A stretch of DNA of 64,000 bases, taken from Sulfuriflexus mobilis. Its GTDB lineage: Bacteria; Pseudomonadota; Gammaproteobacteria; AKS1. Position numbers and translations under genes: made by a program. The stretch's first letter is position 1. The number at the start of each line of letters is the position of its first letter. The notes beneath the pieces were generated by a model, which searched no databases, was not told where the DNA came from, and worked only from the letters and a program-made list of their open reading frames with translations. The stretch spans positions 1,426,001-1,490,000 of the forward strand of contig NZ_AP018725.1 of assembly GCF_003967195.1 (NCBI RefSeq). Direction: 5' to 3'. Below are positions 1 through 8,233 of the stretch, piece by piece.

Positions 1-118
1 ATAGCCCGGACATGGAATCTCCGATCATCTAAGCCCCTTAGCAGTGGGTGATTTTTGCTTGCCAGCCATGGCGGATTGGAGTAAATAGTCAGCCCTAGTG
101 TGCAGACATGAAGAGTAG
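1..118. other. left-edge sequence, no complete gene
   Basis: Positions 1-118 hold no complete gene. A short open frame runs in from the left edge and ends at a TAA near position 32 (last residues SPDMESPII), so it could be the tail of an upstream plus-strand gene, but nine residues cannot be identified. The rest is the leader of the LysR gene. Confidence 0.3.
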
Positions 119-985
119 GTGGCCTTGAGCGTTGACATTGATTTATTAAAGACCTTTCTGGAAGTCAACCGGACTCGTCATTTCGGTAGGGCTTCAGAAA
201 ACCTGTTTGTCACCCAGTCGACGGTCAGTTCCCGTATCAAGCTTCTTGAAGAGGCCGTTGGCACCGCACTGTTTACGCGTACCCGCAATGACATTCAACT
301 GACGGCGGCAGGCCAACGCCTGATCAGGCATGCAGAAAGTATGATCACGATCTGGAACCAGGCGCGACAGCAAATAGCCGTTGATGACGAAGACAAGATC
401 CCCCTTACTATCGCCGGTATGCCCAGTCTCTGGGATATTGCCTTACAGGGCTGGTTGCACAAGTTATATGCCGAATATCGGCAGCTTGCACTGAGCGCGG
501 AGGCGATCAGTAATGAGATGGTTAATCGTCGTCTCATGGAAGGTACTCTGGATATTGCCTTTACCTTTGATCCGGTAGTCTTAACGGGCATACAGAGTGT
601 CGAGATCATGCACATCCCGCTGGTGATGGTCTCAACCAGGCCCGATCTGGATCTGCAGGCAGCTGTCAGGCGTGACTATGTACTCGTCGATTGGGGCACA
701 ACCTTTGCCGGCATTCATGCCCGTAACTTTAGCGACATGTCGACCCCATCATTGCGCACGGGTCTCGGGCGGCTGGCGCTGGACTTTATCCTTGAGTGTG
801 GAGGGACGGCCTATCTGGCGGAGCCGATGGTCGATGTGCATATTCGGCAAGGTCATTTACACAAGGTGGTGGATGCCCCGGTGATTGAAAGGCCAGCCTA
901 TGCCTGTTTCCCTGAGGCTTCAGAAAAACAGGCATTGGTCATGAAGCTATTGGCGGATTTTACAGCCAGCCACTCGCCCTCATAA
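119..985 (+). CDS. hdfR: LysR-family transcriptional regulator, HdfR-like
   Basis: This is a 288-residue LysR-type regulator, the usual length for the family. The N-terminal winged helix-turn-helix occupies about residues 8-66, with the run DLLKTFLEVNRTRHFGRASE followed by an S-T-V-S-S-R-I-K recognition helix, which is the pattern I know from HdfR. The remainder is the periplasmic-binding-protein-like effector domain. The frame opens at a GTG (119); a TTG at 125 is an equally good start, since family members begin close to the DLLKTF motif. In enterobacteria HdfR affects flagellar master-operon expression, but no flagellar genes lie here, so the target is unknown. The stop abuts the convergent small gene at 980-1150. 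The HdfR subtype is an inference from the N-terminal motif; LysR family membership is secure. Confidence 0.85.
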   Translation: MALSVDIDLLKTFLEVNRTRHFGRASENLFVTQSTVSSRIKLLEEAVGTALFTRTRNDIQLTAAGQRLIRHAESMITIWNQARQQIAVDDEDKIPLTIAGMPSLWDIALQGWLHKLYAEYRQLALSAEAISNEMVNRRLMEGTLDIAFTFDPVVLTGIQSVEIMHIPLVMVSTRPDLDLQAAVRRDYVLVDWGTTFAGIHARNFSDMSTPSLRTGLGRLALDFILECGGTAYLAEPMVDVHIRQGHLHKVVDAPVIERPAYACFPEASEKQALVMKLLADFTASHSPS

Positions 986-1150
986 AAAGTCATCGAGTGC
1001 CAGGCGCAGGCGTTTCGCCTCGAGCAGGTCCTCTATCTTCCGGCGTATTTCCAGGCTACTGTGACTGGAGTGGTCTTTCTCATCGATATCCGTATTTATC
1101 TCGGTGTCGGTTACCGAATCATCCTCATCAAAATCATTGAGCTTGGCCAT
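980..1150 (-). CDS. small conserved acidic protein, PA3496-family-like
   Basis: This 56-residue reading frame was read directly from the minus strand (start codon 1148-1150, TGA at 980-982). The N-terminal half is very acidic (DFDEDD, TDTEINTDIDEKD). The C-terminal half is a basic/hydrophobic helix, LEIRRKIEDLLEAKRLRLAL, followed by DDF-L. That layout, acidic N-terminus then R-R-K-I-E-x-L-x-E-x-K-R-L then a DDF end, matches the small PA3496 family of pseudomonads and relatives, sometimes labelled a putative envelope-integrity protein. No function can be read from the sequence. The gene is convergent with the LysR gene and overlaps its end by six bases. There is no signal peptide, so it is likely cytoplasmic. 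Confidence 0.7.
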   Translation of the reverse strand: MAKLNDFDEDDSVTDTEINTDIDEKDHSSHSSLEIRRKIEDLLEAKRLRLALDDFL

Positions 1151-1411
1151 AGGACTTTTACCTCGCTATCTCTCAGTTAAGGGTTTACGTGCATGGCATT
1201 GTCGTTAATCTGGACCGGATAACAAATTAAGTTATCGATGTTCACAATCGAAATTTTCAATTAATTCCAGTCGGTAAGAGAATTTGCTTTTTCAATCGTA
1301 CGGCGCAGATTTTTTTGTTATACAAGGACACCTCTATATCCTAAGTTCCTTGTGGCGGTATTTGGCCGCCATACTTTACCCAGCCGCGGGCGGGATATAG
1401 AGGAGAAGGAA

Positions 1412-1615
1412 ATGAAATTACAGGTGGCATTATTGACAGCGGCATTGGTCTTATCCGGGCCGTTAGCCGCAGAAGAACAGGCAGAGGGCAGTAATGCCGA
1501 ACAATTGGCGGCATGCACCCAGCTGGCAGAAGAAAATGGCTTGCAGGGCGAAGACCTGCAAAGCTTTATGTCTGAATGTGTTACCGCAGACAGCCGCAAG
1601 GAAAGCGACGCCTGA
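1412..1615 (+). CDS. small exported protein of unknown function
   Basis: The start at 1412 was chosen over an upstream in-frame ATG (1352) because it is preceded by a strong ribosome site (GGAGAAGG) and opens a clean signal peptide: MKLQ, a hydrophobic stretch ALLTAALVLSG, then a likely cleavage after PLAA. The mature part is only about 47 residues, acidic, with two cysteines (AACTQL and SECVTA) that could form one disulfide. I do not recognise the family. It sits alone between the PA3496-like gene and nagZ. A 200-base AT-rich stretch upstream probably carries its promoter, and an 11-bp perfect hairpin follows 12 bases after the stop. A periplasmic location is inferred from the signal peptide. 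Confidence 0.65.
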   Translation: MKLQVALLTAALVLSGPLAAEEQAEGSNAEQLAACTQLAEENGLQGEDLQSFMSECVTADSRKESDA

Positions 1616-1627
1616 TAGCACGCCGGT

Positions 1628-1654
1628 ACCGCCGTAGCGTCCTGCTACGGCGGT
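1628..1654. terminator. perfect 11-bp hairpin, possible transcription terminator
   Basis: ACCGCCGTAGC and its exact reverse complement flank a five-base loop just after the small exported gene. The stem is strong, but neither strand carries a T-run after it, so it could equally act as an mRNA-stabilising 3' hairpin. Confidence 0.45.
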
Positions 1655-1736
1655 CCCACCACCCCTCAACAGGTATAGAACTTGTTAAAAACCTACATTC
1701 TATGTTTTCATGCACACAATGCATGGAGACGTATAG

Positions 1737-2783
1737 ATGTCGCTTGGCCCCCTGATGATAGATATTGCCGGTCTGGAGCTCGATACCCAGGACCGTAATC
1801 TATTAAAACACCCACTGGTTGGTGGTGTGATCCTGTTTGCACGCAATTTTGCGTCGACTGAACAGGTCAGTGAACTCGTCCGTAGCATCCATGCACTGCG
1901 CGAGACCCCCTTGCTGGTTGCCGTGGATCAGGAGGGCGGTCGTGTACAGCGTTTCCGTGAAGGTTTTACCCGCCTGCCACCGGTTGCCGACCTGGGAGAG
2001 TGTTATGACAAGGATGCCCGGCATGCCCGGGAGCTGGCGAAATATACGGGCTGGCTGAATGCCGCCGAGTTGCGCAGTGTCGGCATCGACCTGTCTTTTG
2101 CCCCGGTGCTCGACCTCAACTATGGCGTCAGTGGCGTCATCGGCGATCGTGCCTTTCACCGTGACCCGCAAATTGTCGCCGAACTGGCGCGCGCCTACAT
2201 GCAGGGCATGGACGAGGCGGGTATGGCCGCCGTCGGTAAACATTTTCCGGGGCATGGCGCGATTGAGGCCGATTCGCACGAGGTGATCAGTATTGATAAA
2301 CGTCGTTATGCGGATATCCGCGTCGACGACATGCTGCCGTTTGAGCGCATGATCCATTATGGCCTGCCGGCGGTCATGGTCGCCCATATTGTTTACCCGG
2401 CCTGTGATGATCAGGCCGCGGGGTTTTCGCGTTTCTGGTTACAGGATGTCCTGCGCGGTGAGCTGGAATTCAAGGGGGCGATCTTCAGTGACGACCTGTC
2501 CATGAAGGGGGCGGCCGTGGTTGGCAACGTGGTGGACCGGGCGCGTGCCGCGCTGGGTGCCGGCTGCGATATGGTCCTGGTCTGCAATGACCGCCCGGCG
2601 GCGATGCAGGCGCTTGATGAGCTGAATATGCAGGTAAAACCGGCCTCAAACGCGCGGCTACTGGCCCTACAGGGAAGACCGGGTTTTCCGCCTGAGACCT
2701 TGCGCAGCCAGGCCAAATGGCATAATGCGGCACGTGCCGTAGAAAGTTATAGCCTGAAAGAGACCCTTGACCTCGATATGTAG
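1737..2783 (+). CDS. nagZ: beta-N-acetylhexosaminidase NagZ (GH3)
   Basis: NagZ removes N-acetylglucosamine from GlcNAc-anhydroMurNAc muropeptides in the cytoplasm during peptidoglycan recycling. At 348 residues it has the single-domain length of proteobacterial NagZ. The GH3 signature VGKHFPGHG-x-x-x-x-DSH near residues 163-180 carries the His/Asp pair that acts as general acid/base in this family, and the GAIFSDDLSMKGA stretch near 243-255 carries the catalytic aspartate. The N-terminal half also has the substrate-pocket motif VDQEGGRVQRF. There is no signal peptide, as expected for a cytoplasmic enzyme. The ATG at 1737 follows a 120-base leader. nagZ close to methylthioinosine phosphorylase and mfd is a layout I recall from Pseudomonas. 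Confidence 0.95.
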   Translation: MSLGPLMIDIAGLELDTQDRNLLKHPLVGGVILFARNFASTEQVSELVRSIHALRETPLLVAVDQEGGRVQRFREGFTRLPPVADLGECYDKDARHARELAKYTGWLNAAELRSVGIDLSFAPVLDLNYGVSGVIGDRAFHRDPQIVAELARAYMQGMDEAGMAAVGKHFPGHGAIEADSHEVISIDKRRYADIRVDDMLPFERMIHYGLPAVMVAHIVYPACDDQAAGFSRFWLQDVLRGELEFKGAIFSDDLSMKGAAVVGNVVDRARAALGAGCDMVLVCNDRPAAMQALDELNMQVKPASNARLLALQGRPGFPPETLRSQAKWHNAARAVESYSLKETLDLDM

Positions 2784-2836
2784 TGCTTGTGGTACAATTT
2801 TGCCCTGATAAATTTTATAGGTTGTGAGTTTAGGGC

Positions 2837-3937
2837 ATGGAATTAGAAAGTCTGTTACAACTCGTCCCTCGCTTTGGTGGTGATAATGCCTGGATCTACC
2901 AGGTATTTATCGTCGTCTTCACGGTATTACTGCTCAATTTTATTACCATGCGCGTATTACTGCGCATCGAGAAGCGCCTGGAGCGCACCAAAAGCCCGTG
3001 GGACGATGCCCTCATCTGTGCGCTGCGCCGCCCACTGAAGCTGTTGATCTGGGTACTCGGCCTGTGGCTGGCCGGGCGGATCACGAAGGGCGTCACGGAT
3101 GCCGAGATATTCGGATTACTTGACCCCTTACGCGATGTCGGCATCATTGTCGCCATTACCTGGTTTTTTAATCGATTCATCTCCGGGGCGGAAAAAAACA
3201 TCCTCGCCCAGAGCGAGGCGGCCGGGCGGGCCATCGACGTAACAACGGCGCATGCAATTAGCCGCCTGTTGCGTATCTCGGTCTATATCACGGCGTCACT
3301 GGTGGCCCTGCAAACACTGGGTTTCAGTATCTCCGGGGTGCTGGCCTTCGGCGGTATCGGTGGTATCGCAGTGGGTTTTGCCGCCAAGGACCTGCTCGCC
3401 AACTTCTTTGGTGGGCTGATGATCTTCCTCGACCGGCCGTTTTCGGTCGGTGACTGGGTTCGTTCCCCGGACAAGCAGATCGAGGGCACGGTGGAGAAAA
3501 TCGGCTGGCGCCTCACCTGTATCCGCACCTTTGATAAACGGCCCCTGTATGTGCCCAACTCGGTGTTTATGACGATCGCGCTGGAAAACCCCTCACGCAT
3601 GTCACACCGTCGTATCTACGAGACGTTTAGTATTCGTTATGCCGATATTGGCAAGATGGACGAGATCACCACCGCAGTAAAAGACATGTTGGTACAGCAC
3701 CCGGATATCGATTCATCACAAACCCTGATGGTGAACTTCAACGCCTGTGCAGCCTCATCGATCGATTTTTTTGTGTATACCTTTACCCATACGACGGTGT
3801 GGACGGAGTTTCACGAGATCAAACACGATGTGTTATTAAAGATTAATGACATTGTGGTCAGTCACGGTGCAGAAATGGCCTTCCCGACGTCCACCCTGCA
3901 TATCCCTGAGCCGGTGACTGTGCAGTCATCCGCTTGA
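2837..3937 (+). CDS. small-conductance mechanosensitive channel, MscS family
   Basis: This 366-residue inner-membrane protein has several N-terminal transmembrane segments (about residues 20-45, 65-85 and 95-115). They are followed by the MscS pore helix and beta domain: ISGVLAFGGIGGIAVGFAAK, then DLLANFFGGLMIFLDRPFSVGDWV. The glycine/alanine-rich pore helix and the FxVGDW motif are diagnostic. The C-terminal cytoplasmic domain follows from about residue 215. Such channels open on membrane tension and release solutes during osmotic down-shock. The gene stands between nagZ and the purine-salvage genes, 53 bases after nagZ and 36 before the next gene, so one transcript is possible. Which MscS subtype it belongs to cannot be decided by eye. 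Confidence 0.92.
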   Translation: MELESLLQLVPRFGGDNAWIYQVFIVVFTVLLLNFITMRVLLRIEKRLERTKSPWDDALICALRRPLKLLIWVLGLWLAGRITKGVTDAEIFGLLDPLRDVGIIVAITWFFNRFISGAEKNILAQSEAAGRAIDVTTAHAISRLLRISVYITASLVALQTLGFSISGVLAFGGIGGIAVGFAAKDLLANFFGGLMIFLDRPFSVGDWVRSPDKQIEGTVEKIGWRLTCIRTFDKRPLYVPNSVFMTIALENPSRMSHRRIYETFSIRYADIGKMDEITTAVKDMLVQHPDIDSSQTLMVNFNACAASSIDFFVYTFTHTTVWTEFHEIKHDVLLKINDIVVSHGAEMAFPTSTLHIPEPVTVQSSA

Positions 3938-3973
3938 AGCACCCGCCGGACCCATTTTCAGATCGGAGAGACT

Positions 3974-4243
3974 ATGAGTGACGAAGAAGAAAGCATTGAA
4001 CTGCGTGTCATGCGCGCCATGAAGACCACCCTGATGGGTGTCATCAAGGACACCACCTCGCAGCCGGGACAAAAGCACCCCTTGTCGGATGCTACCATCG
4101 AAGATATTCGCCAGTGCCTGGGGCTTATTGCGGCAAGGGAACAGACTTTGACCGGTGACCCGGGCAATCACCGCCCCAAGTATGTCGATGAGCCCGATGA
4201 CAAGGTCGTGGTTTCCCTGAAAACGCCTAAAAAGAAAGACTGA
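3974..4243 (+). CDS. conserved hypothetical protein, 89 aa
   Basis: This 89-residue soluble, charged protein lies ten bases upstream of the phosphoribosyltransferase gene. It starts at an ATG behind GGAGAG. Visible features are an acidic N-terminus (MSDEEESIELRV), a likely helical middle containing LSDATIEDIRQCLGLIAAREQ, and a lysine-rich tail (KTPKKKD). No signal peptide, membrane segment or catalytic motif is visible, and I do not recognise a named family. Its tight spacing to the next two genes suggests co-transcription with purine salvage, but that does not establish a role. Codon use and GC content match the core neighbours, so it is a resident rather than an acquired gene. Confidence 0.75.
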   Translation: MSDEEESIELRVMRAMKTTLMGVIKDTTSQPGQKHPLSDATIEDIRQCLGLIAAREQTLTGDPGNHRPKYVDEPDDKVVVSLKTPKKKD

Positions 4244-4253
4244 GGTAAAGGTA

Positions 4254-4808
4254 ATGTCGCCCGTAACGACTGCTGAGGTTGAGGCCGTGCTTGAGCAGGC
4301 TGATGTCCTGCATAGCGAGGCCGAGGTAGAGGCGGCGCTTGACCGTATGGCGGCAGAGATCACCGCCAGCCTGGCCGGCAAGAACCCCTTGTTACTTTGT
4401 ACCATGATTGGCGGCATCGTCACGGCCGGCAAACTGTTAACACGCCTGCATTTCCCGCTGGGCATCGACTACATCCATGCCAGTCGCTATCGAGGTGAGA
4501 CGCGGGGCGCCGAGCTGCACTGGATTGCACGTCCAAGCGAGTCCGTCGCCGGGCGTGAGGTGCTGATCATTGATGACATCTTTGATGAAGGCTTGACGTT
4601 GAAGGCCTTGATTGAAGATTGCCGGCAGGCAGGTGCCACGGCGGTGCATACCGCCGTACTGGTGGAAAAACAATGCGACAAACGCTGCCCGCTTGAGGTG
4701 GATTTTCTTGGTCTGCACGTCGAAGACCGCTACGTGTTCGGTTATGGCATGGACTACAAGGGATACCTGCGCAATGCCAATGGCATCTATGCCGTTAAAG
4801 AGGGTTAG
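4254..4808 (+). CDS. hpt: hypoxanthine-guanine phosphoribosyltransferase
   Basis: This 184-residue type-I phosphoribosyltransferase converts hypoxanthine or guanine plus PRPP to IMP or GMP. The PRPP loop VLIIDDIFDEGLTL (about residues 102-115) contains the two adjacent acidic residues and the flexible Thr/Leu end. An upstream segment GGIVTAGKLLTRL and the KQCDKRCPLEVDF region resemble the hypoxanthine-guanine subgroup of proteobacteria. The next gene starts five bases after the stop and makes hypoxanthine from methylthioinosine, so the pair forms a logical salvage unit: the phosphorylase releases hypoxanthine and this enzyme recaptures it. The exact base preference is inferred. Confidence in the phosphoribosyltransferase fold is high. 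Confidence 0.88.
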   Translation: MSPVTTAEVEAVLEQADVLHSEAEVEAALDRMAAEITASLAGKNPLLLCTMIGGIVTAGKLLTRLHFPLGIDYIHASRYRGETRGAELHWIARPSESVAGREVLIIDDIFDEGLTLKALIEDCRQAGATAVHTAVLVEKQCDKRCPLEVDFLGLHVEDRYVFGYGMDYKGYLRNANGIYAVKEG

Positions 4809-4813
4809 GGTTT

Positions 4814-5554
4814 ATGTCTGAGATTGCAATCATTGGTGGCACGGGGCTGACCACGCTGGACAGCCTGGAGATCATCCGTCGTGAAATGATCCAGACCCCG
4901 TACGGTGAACCCTCCGGCCCTGTCACCCATGGGGTCTTGTCTGGTCGTGAAGTCGTGTTCCTGGCCCGGCATGGTTACGGCCATACCATCGCCCCGCACC
5001 AGGTCAATTACCGCGCCAACCTCTGGGCACTGAAGGACATCGGTGTGGAAAAGGTGATCGCGATTGCCGCCGTCGGCGGTATCCGTGCGGACCTGGTGCC
5101 AGGGCGACTGGCCTTTCCGGATCAGATTATCGATTACACCTGGTCACGGGATAATACCTTTTTTGAAGATGGTGGTAACGGGGTGACACATATCGACTTT
5201 ACCTGGCCGTATTGTGAAGAGCTGCGCCAGCAACTGATCCAGGCGGCGGCCAGTGCAGGCATCGATGCCTCGGATAAGGCCACCTATGCGGCCACACAGG
5301 GACCGCGCCTGGAGACGGCGGCAGAGGTTGACCGTCTTCAGAGAGATGGTTGTGACATCGTCGGTATGACAGGGATGCCGGAGGCGGCCCTGGCCCGCGA
5401 ACTTGAGCTTTGTTATGCGACCTGTGCGGTGGTCGCCAACGCGGCCGCCGGGCGGGGTGAGGGCGAGATCTCGCTGCAAGAGATTGAGCACAATCTGGTC
5501 AGTGGCATGAGCCAGGTCGGGCGAATACTCGAAGCCGTCATGCCGTTAATCTAG
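4814..5554 (+). CDS. mtnP: S-methyl-5'-thioinosine phosphorylase (MTAP/PNP family)
   Basis: This 246-residue member of the purine nucleoside/MTA phosphorylase family shows the N-terminal phosphate-site segment IGGTGL, the RHGYGHTIAPHQVNYRANL block and the substrate-pocket motif DIVGMTGMPEAALARE. The H-x-N-Y-R-A-N pattern and the short length match the methylthioinosine-specific subgroup of pseudomonads, which acts after deamination of methylthioadenosine from polyamine or homoserine-lactone synthesis. Preference for methylthioinosine over methylthioadenosine is inferred from subgroup and context, because the upstream hpt would use the hypoxanthine released. It is the last core gene before the first accessory block; in Pseudomonas the next genes would be a csiV-like gene and mfd. 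Confidence 0.85.
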   Translation: MSEIAIIGGTGLTTLDSLEIIRREMIQTPYGEPSGPVTHGVLSGREVVFLARHGYGHTIAPHQVNYRANLWALKDIGVEKVIAIAAVGGIRADLVPGRLAFPDQIIDYTWSRDNTFFEDGGNGVTHIDFTWPYCEELRQQLIQAAASAGIDASDKATYAATQGPRLETAAEVDRLQRDGCDIVGMTGMPEAALARELELCYATCAVVANAAAGRGEGEISLQEIEHNLVSGMSQVGRILEAVMPLI

Positions 5555-5591
5555 CGGAAGTTACTGACTGCTCTATAGTCGTATCTCGTCC

Positions 5592-5670
5592 ATGAGCGGT
5601 CATTCATTGTGAATTCAAGTGTACTGACCCCTTGATTGGGTATCTCGGCTAATAGCGGATGTTCATGTTT
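5592..5670 (-). repeat. decayed fragments of the cassette repeat
   Basis: Two short pieces resembling the outer arm of the 85-90 bp repeat appear here (ATGAGCGGTCATTCA near 5592 and TAATAGCGGATGTTCATG near 5651), with an ACTGACCCC motif between them. They look like remnants at the left boundary of block 1. Confidence 0.4.
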
Positions 5671-5687
5671 TTACTCTGACCCCAAAT

Positions 5688-5763
5688 ATCGACTCCAGCC
5701 GCTCATAGCATTCTAGCCGATTCTAACCTAGTTATGTCGCCTGTCGGCCATTAGCGGTCATTT
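5688..5763 (-). repeat. cassette repeat, copy 1 (outer arm replaced by REP motif)
   Basis: This copy has the core ATTCTAGCCGATTCTAACC and the TCGGCCATTAGCGGTCAT arm. The opposite outer arm is missing; the sequence instead runs into CTCTGACCCC. It begins directly at the stop codon of the following minus-strand gene (5762-5983). Confidence 0.75.
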
Positions 5764-5983
5764 ATATTCGTTCATCTAAAGGGTTAGATATTTCCCACTT
5801 GTTACAAATATCTGCTATTTGCTTGATGGTTTCATCGCTGACAGGTTCTCTTAATTGCAAATGAAGGTTTATGCCTTTCCCTGTTACTTTTTCATAATCA
5901 GGCAATGAATACAGACAATTAAAGAAAACTTCTTCACCTTCTTTATCGCAAAAGCTCGGTCCTTCGATAACAACTTCCATCAT
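5762..5983 (-). CDS. hypothetical protein, 73 aa
   Basis: This small, acidic, soluble protein of 73 residues begins with a double ATG. No signal peptide or membrane segment is seen. The sequence includes two cysteines (PSFCDKEG and FFNCLYS) and a C-terminal helix-like segment DETIKQIADICNKWEI. I do not recognise the family. The stop codon lies exactly at the edge of cassette repeat copy 1, so the repeat serves as its 3' end. Like the other genes in the block it is AT-rich compared with mtnP. Its status as a real gene rests on orientation, position and codon-like composition. Confidence 0.5.
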   Translation of the reverse strand: MMEVVIEGPSFCDKEGEEVFFNCLYSLPDYEKVTGKGINLHLQLREPVSDETIKQIADICNKWEISNPLDERI

Positions 5984-6002
5984 TATTTTTATACCTCATG
6001 TC

Positions 6003-6080
6003 TGAATTCGGCCAGAAGCGGTCGGTCAACAAGCTTTCATAAGACAGATGTATTCCATAAGTAGCGGACATTCAATCTAT
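6003..6080 (-). repeat. two decayed pieces of the cassette repeat
   Basis: The stretch carries GGCCAGAAGCGGTCGGTC near 6010 and AAGTAGCGGACATTCAA near 6058, each matching one arm of the repeat without its core. Downstream, near 6103-6120, is CGTGGTCTGTCCCC, another REP-type motif. These may be what is left of two deleted copies. Confidence 0.4.
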
Positions 6081-6242
6081 ATCCATCAATCATGGTTATT
6101 CGTGGTCTGTCCCCTATTGTCCTCCACCACTTAACCTAAATTCTCATGTGTCCACTTAAGGCTAATTATTGAGAGTACCAGTTGTCAGATTGTGTTGAAA
6201 CCTATTAGTCATTTTGTCGAATTAAGTTTAAGCTAATACAAC

Positions 6243-7148
6243 TTATCTGGCCTCAAAGTATTCTTTGTCGGATGGATGTTCTTTTCCATATAAAGCCAAA
6301 TATGGGCGTAGGCGCTTTTGGGTGTTCTCACGGAGTTCTTTAATAATACAACCTGTGGAATCATCACCTACTCTAGAGTTTAAAGAAATAGCAAAATAGT
6401 ACATCATATCGTAACACCAGCTAAGTATATGCATGCTTTCAGTTAAGCTTCTTTCTTTCAAGTTAGGCTGATTAGATTGAAACCCTGGCGAAAAGGCTAT
6501 TCTACTGAGGTCACCATGTTGCCAACTAGAATAACTTCTATATCTCACATCGTAGAAATATGCCCAAATATCCCCAGCTTCTTGTGCCCGTTTTAATAAG
6601 GTAGGCCACTTAGGCATGGCTGCGATATCGACACCAAGCCACTCAGAGATATTGGCTTTTTGAATATCTATTGGATCAATAACTGCATTATATTCTGCCT
6701 CTGCTGCACTTGCTATATTTTCATTGCTATGGGACATCCATTTGATTCTTTCGTCATTTAACTTTATTTCTTCTTTGAAGCTTCTAATCCAAAAAGATGC
6801 TAAACGTAAGTCGCTTTTGTCATCAATTATATAAAGACAATTTACTATGGTTTCATATATCCCTCGACAGATAGCAGCTAAATCTGCATGAGATGCGTGA
6901 GTATACTTTCTGTGTAAAAAAACAACATGGGCCGAGCTAATTAAAGAACGTTCAACTAAATAAGAAACGGCCATTCTAAGATTCTGGCTTCTACCGTATG
7001 CGGCATTTTCATTAAGTTTCACTATTTGGTTTTGTAGTTGAGATTGCCCATTTCCTAACAAACTATTTATTGATTGGACAATCCTAGGTGTTGAAGGAAT
7101 TTTCCTCCCACGCTTATTTCTTGTTCGTTTTCTTTGATTTCTTGTCAT
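6243..7148 (-). CDS. hypothetical protein, possibly DUF5677-like
   Basis: This reading frame of 301 residues (324 if begun at 7217) has a basic N-terminus, MTRNQRKRTRNKRGRK, then a long, mostly helical soluble domain. Segments such as ADLAAICRGIYETIVNCLYII and HILSWCYDMMYYFAISLN resemble the helical DUF5677-type proteins found in defence islands, but I hold that match at low confidence. I prefer the ATG at 7148 because 7150-7244 upstream looks like a decayed attC: a perfect TCCTAAC box after the neighbouring gene, and an ATTAGGC box near the start. The gene lies downstream of the PD-(D/E)XK gene in the same direction. If 7217 is used the gap is only 29 bases and the two could be a functional pair. 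Confidence 0.6.
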   Translation of the reverse strand: MTRNQRKRTRNKRGRKIPSTPRIVQSINSLLGNGQSQLQNQIVKLNENAAYGRSQNLRMAVSYLVERSLISSAHVVFLHRKYTHASHADLAAICRGIYETIVNCLYIIDDKSDLRLASFWIRSFKEEIKLNDERIKWMSHSNENIASAAEAEYNAVIDPIDIQKANISEWLGVDIAAMPKWPTLLKRAQEAGDIWAYFYDVRYRSYSSWQHGDLSRIAFSPGFQSNQPNLKERSLTESMHILSWCYDMMYYFAISLNSRVGDDSTGCIIKELRENTQKRLRPYLALYGKEHPSDKEYFEAR

Positions 7149-7149
7149 C

Positions 7150-7244
7150 TCTGATATTAATGGTGTGCCTAATGATTTAAATAAGGAAATTTCACGAAGT
7201 GGCCACCCAAGCCTCATCAGTCCAAGTGCAGTGATTTGTTAGGA
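7150..7244 (-). other. decayed attC-like site between two cassette genes
   Basis: On the minus strand a perfect R''-type box TCCTAAC (7238-7244) follows the stop of the nuclease-like gene and continues as AAATCACTGCACTTGGAC, a typical attC left half. A degenerate R'-type box ATTAGGC lies about 65 bases on. The inner arms no longer pair well, so the site is probably inactive. Confidence 0.4.
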
Positions 7245-7246
7245 GT

Positions 7247-8128
7247 TTATACTACTTCAAATGCTTTTTTCAATTTATGAAAAAGATGCCACCGTCTTTG
7301 CCCTTCATGTGCGTAAATTGAATGGATCGAAGAAAATCGAGTCGATGGTTCATTTTCTTCTAAGTGTGCAGTTGGAACTATTGCCTGTATCCACACTGAA
7401 ATCAGTTTTTTGTCTTTTGCGAAAATTTCCGATGTATCGTGTTCTCTGTCAAATTGCACTAGTTGGGCTCTAATGCCATCTCTTGCAACAAGGGTATTAA
7501 CTCCTGTCGCTATTCCTTGCTCAGGGTGAATGACTCTGCTTACATCCAAGACAACCAACCCATAAGCAGGTCTTTTAGAAACTTTGTATCTGGCTTTGAG
7601 TTGACTTGCTGCCTCCTTTGCTCTCTTGGTTACTTGCTTAGGTGAATTGAGACGCTTGCATTCAACAAATACAGGATGTCCCGCCACATCTACTACCAAA
7701 TCGGACAAGCCAGCAAAATTAATATCGAAACCCGACTGCAAAAAATAAGAACCTATTCTTAATTCTAACTGAATATTTCTTGCTCGAGTATTGGCGGATT
7801 CATTTTTAGAAAATGTTGGCCCTCCAAGTGCTTCTTTTAATAATTCAAGAAATCCTTCTGGCTCTTTCACTTTTAACCCTCTATAGATCCAGCTCCATTC
7901 GTCCATTTCCCTCATTATCAAAAGTAAATTATCTTGGACCTCCTTTTTAGTGCATTTGTCAGCTAAAAATTTTTCATAAAATTTTACATATTCACCGAGC
8001 CGTGTTTGAGCTGCTTTAAAGCCTTTTGACTCAAGGTATTCTATCAACTGATTTGCATTTTTCAGTTTATCAGAAAACGGCTCGGTAGTTTTTCCTCCAG
8101 GGGATTCACCATAAGGAATACGTTTCAT
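7247..8128 (-). CDS. PD-(D/E)XK nuclease-like protein
   Basis: This 293-residue soluble protein has a helical N-terminal half and a C-terminal domain with the restriction-endonuclease-fold pattern. It shows RNIQLELRIGSYFLQSGF with E122, then LSDLVVDV with D143, then the beta-strand HPVFVECKRL carrying E156-x-K158, then a basic helix. E...D-x(12)-E-x-K is the classic metal-binding layout of this superfamily. No methylase or helicase partner is present, so it is not a standard restriction system. The 3' end is marked by an attC R''-type box, and the next gene in the same direction encodes a possible DUF5677-like protein. A role in nucleic-acid cleavage or defence is inferred only. It could also be a degraded cassette enzyme. 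Confidence 0.65.
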   Translation of the reverse strand: MKRIPYGESPGGKTTEPFSDKLKNANQLIEYLESKGFKAAQTRLGEYVKFYEKFLADKCTKKEVQDNLLLIMREMDEWSWIYRGLKVKEPEGFLELLKEALGGPTFSKNESANTRARNIQLELRIGSYFLQSGFDINFAGLSDLVVDVAGHPVFVECKRLNSPKQVTKRAKEAASQLKARYKVSKRPAYGLVVLDVSRVIHPEQGIATGVNTLVARDGIRAQLVQFDREHDTSEIFAKDKKLISVWIQAIVPTAHLEENEPSTRFSSIHSIYAHEGQRRWHLFHKLKKAFEVV

Positions 8129-8233
8129 CTATGCCCCCCATTAAATTAATATTAATCAAAAGTTTATGGGTGAATTACATGAATAGCAAATCGGGACCCA
8201 GTAATGCAGAATGCAAAGAAATTTAGGGTAATG

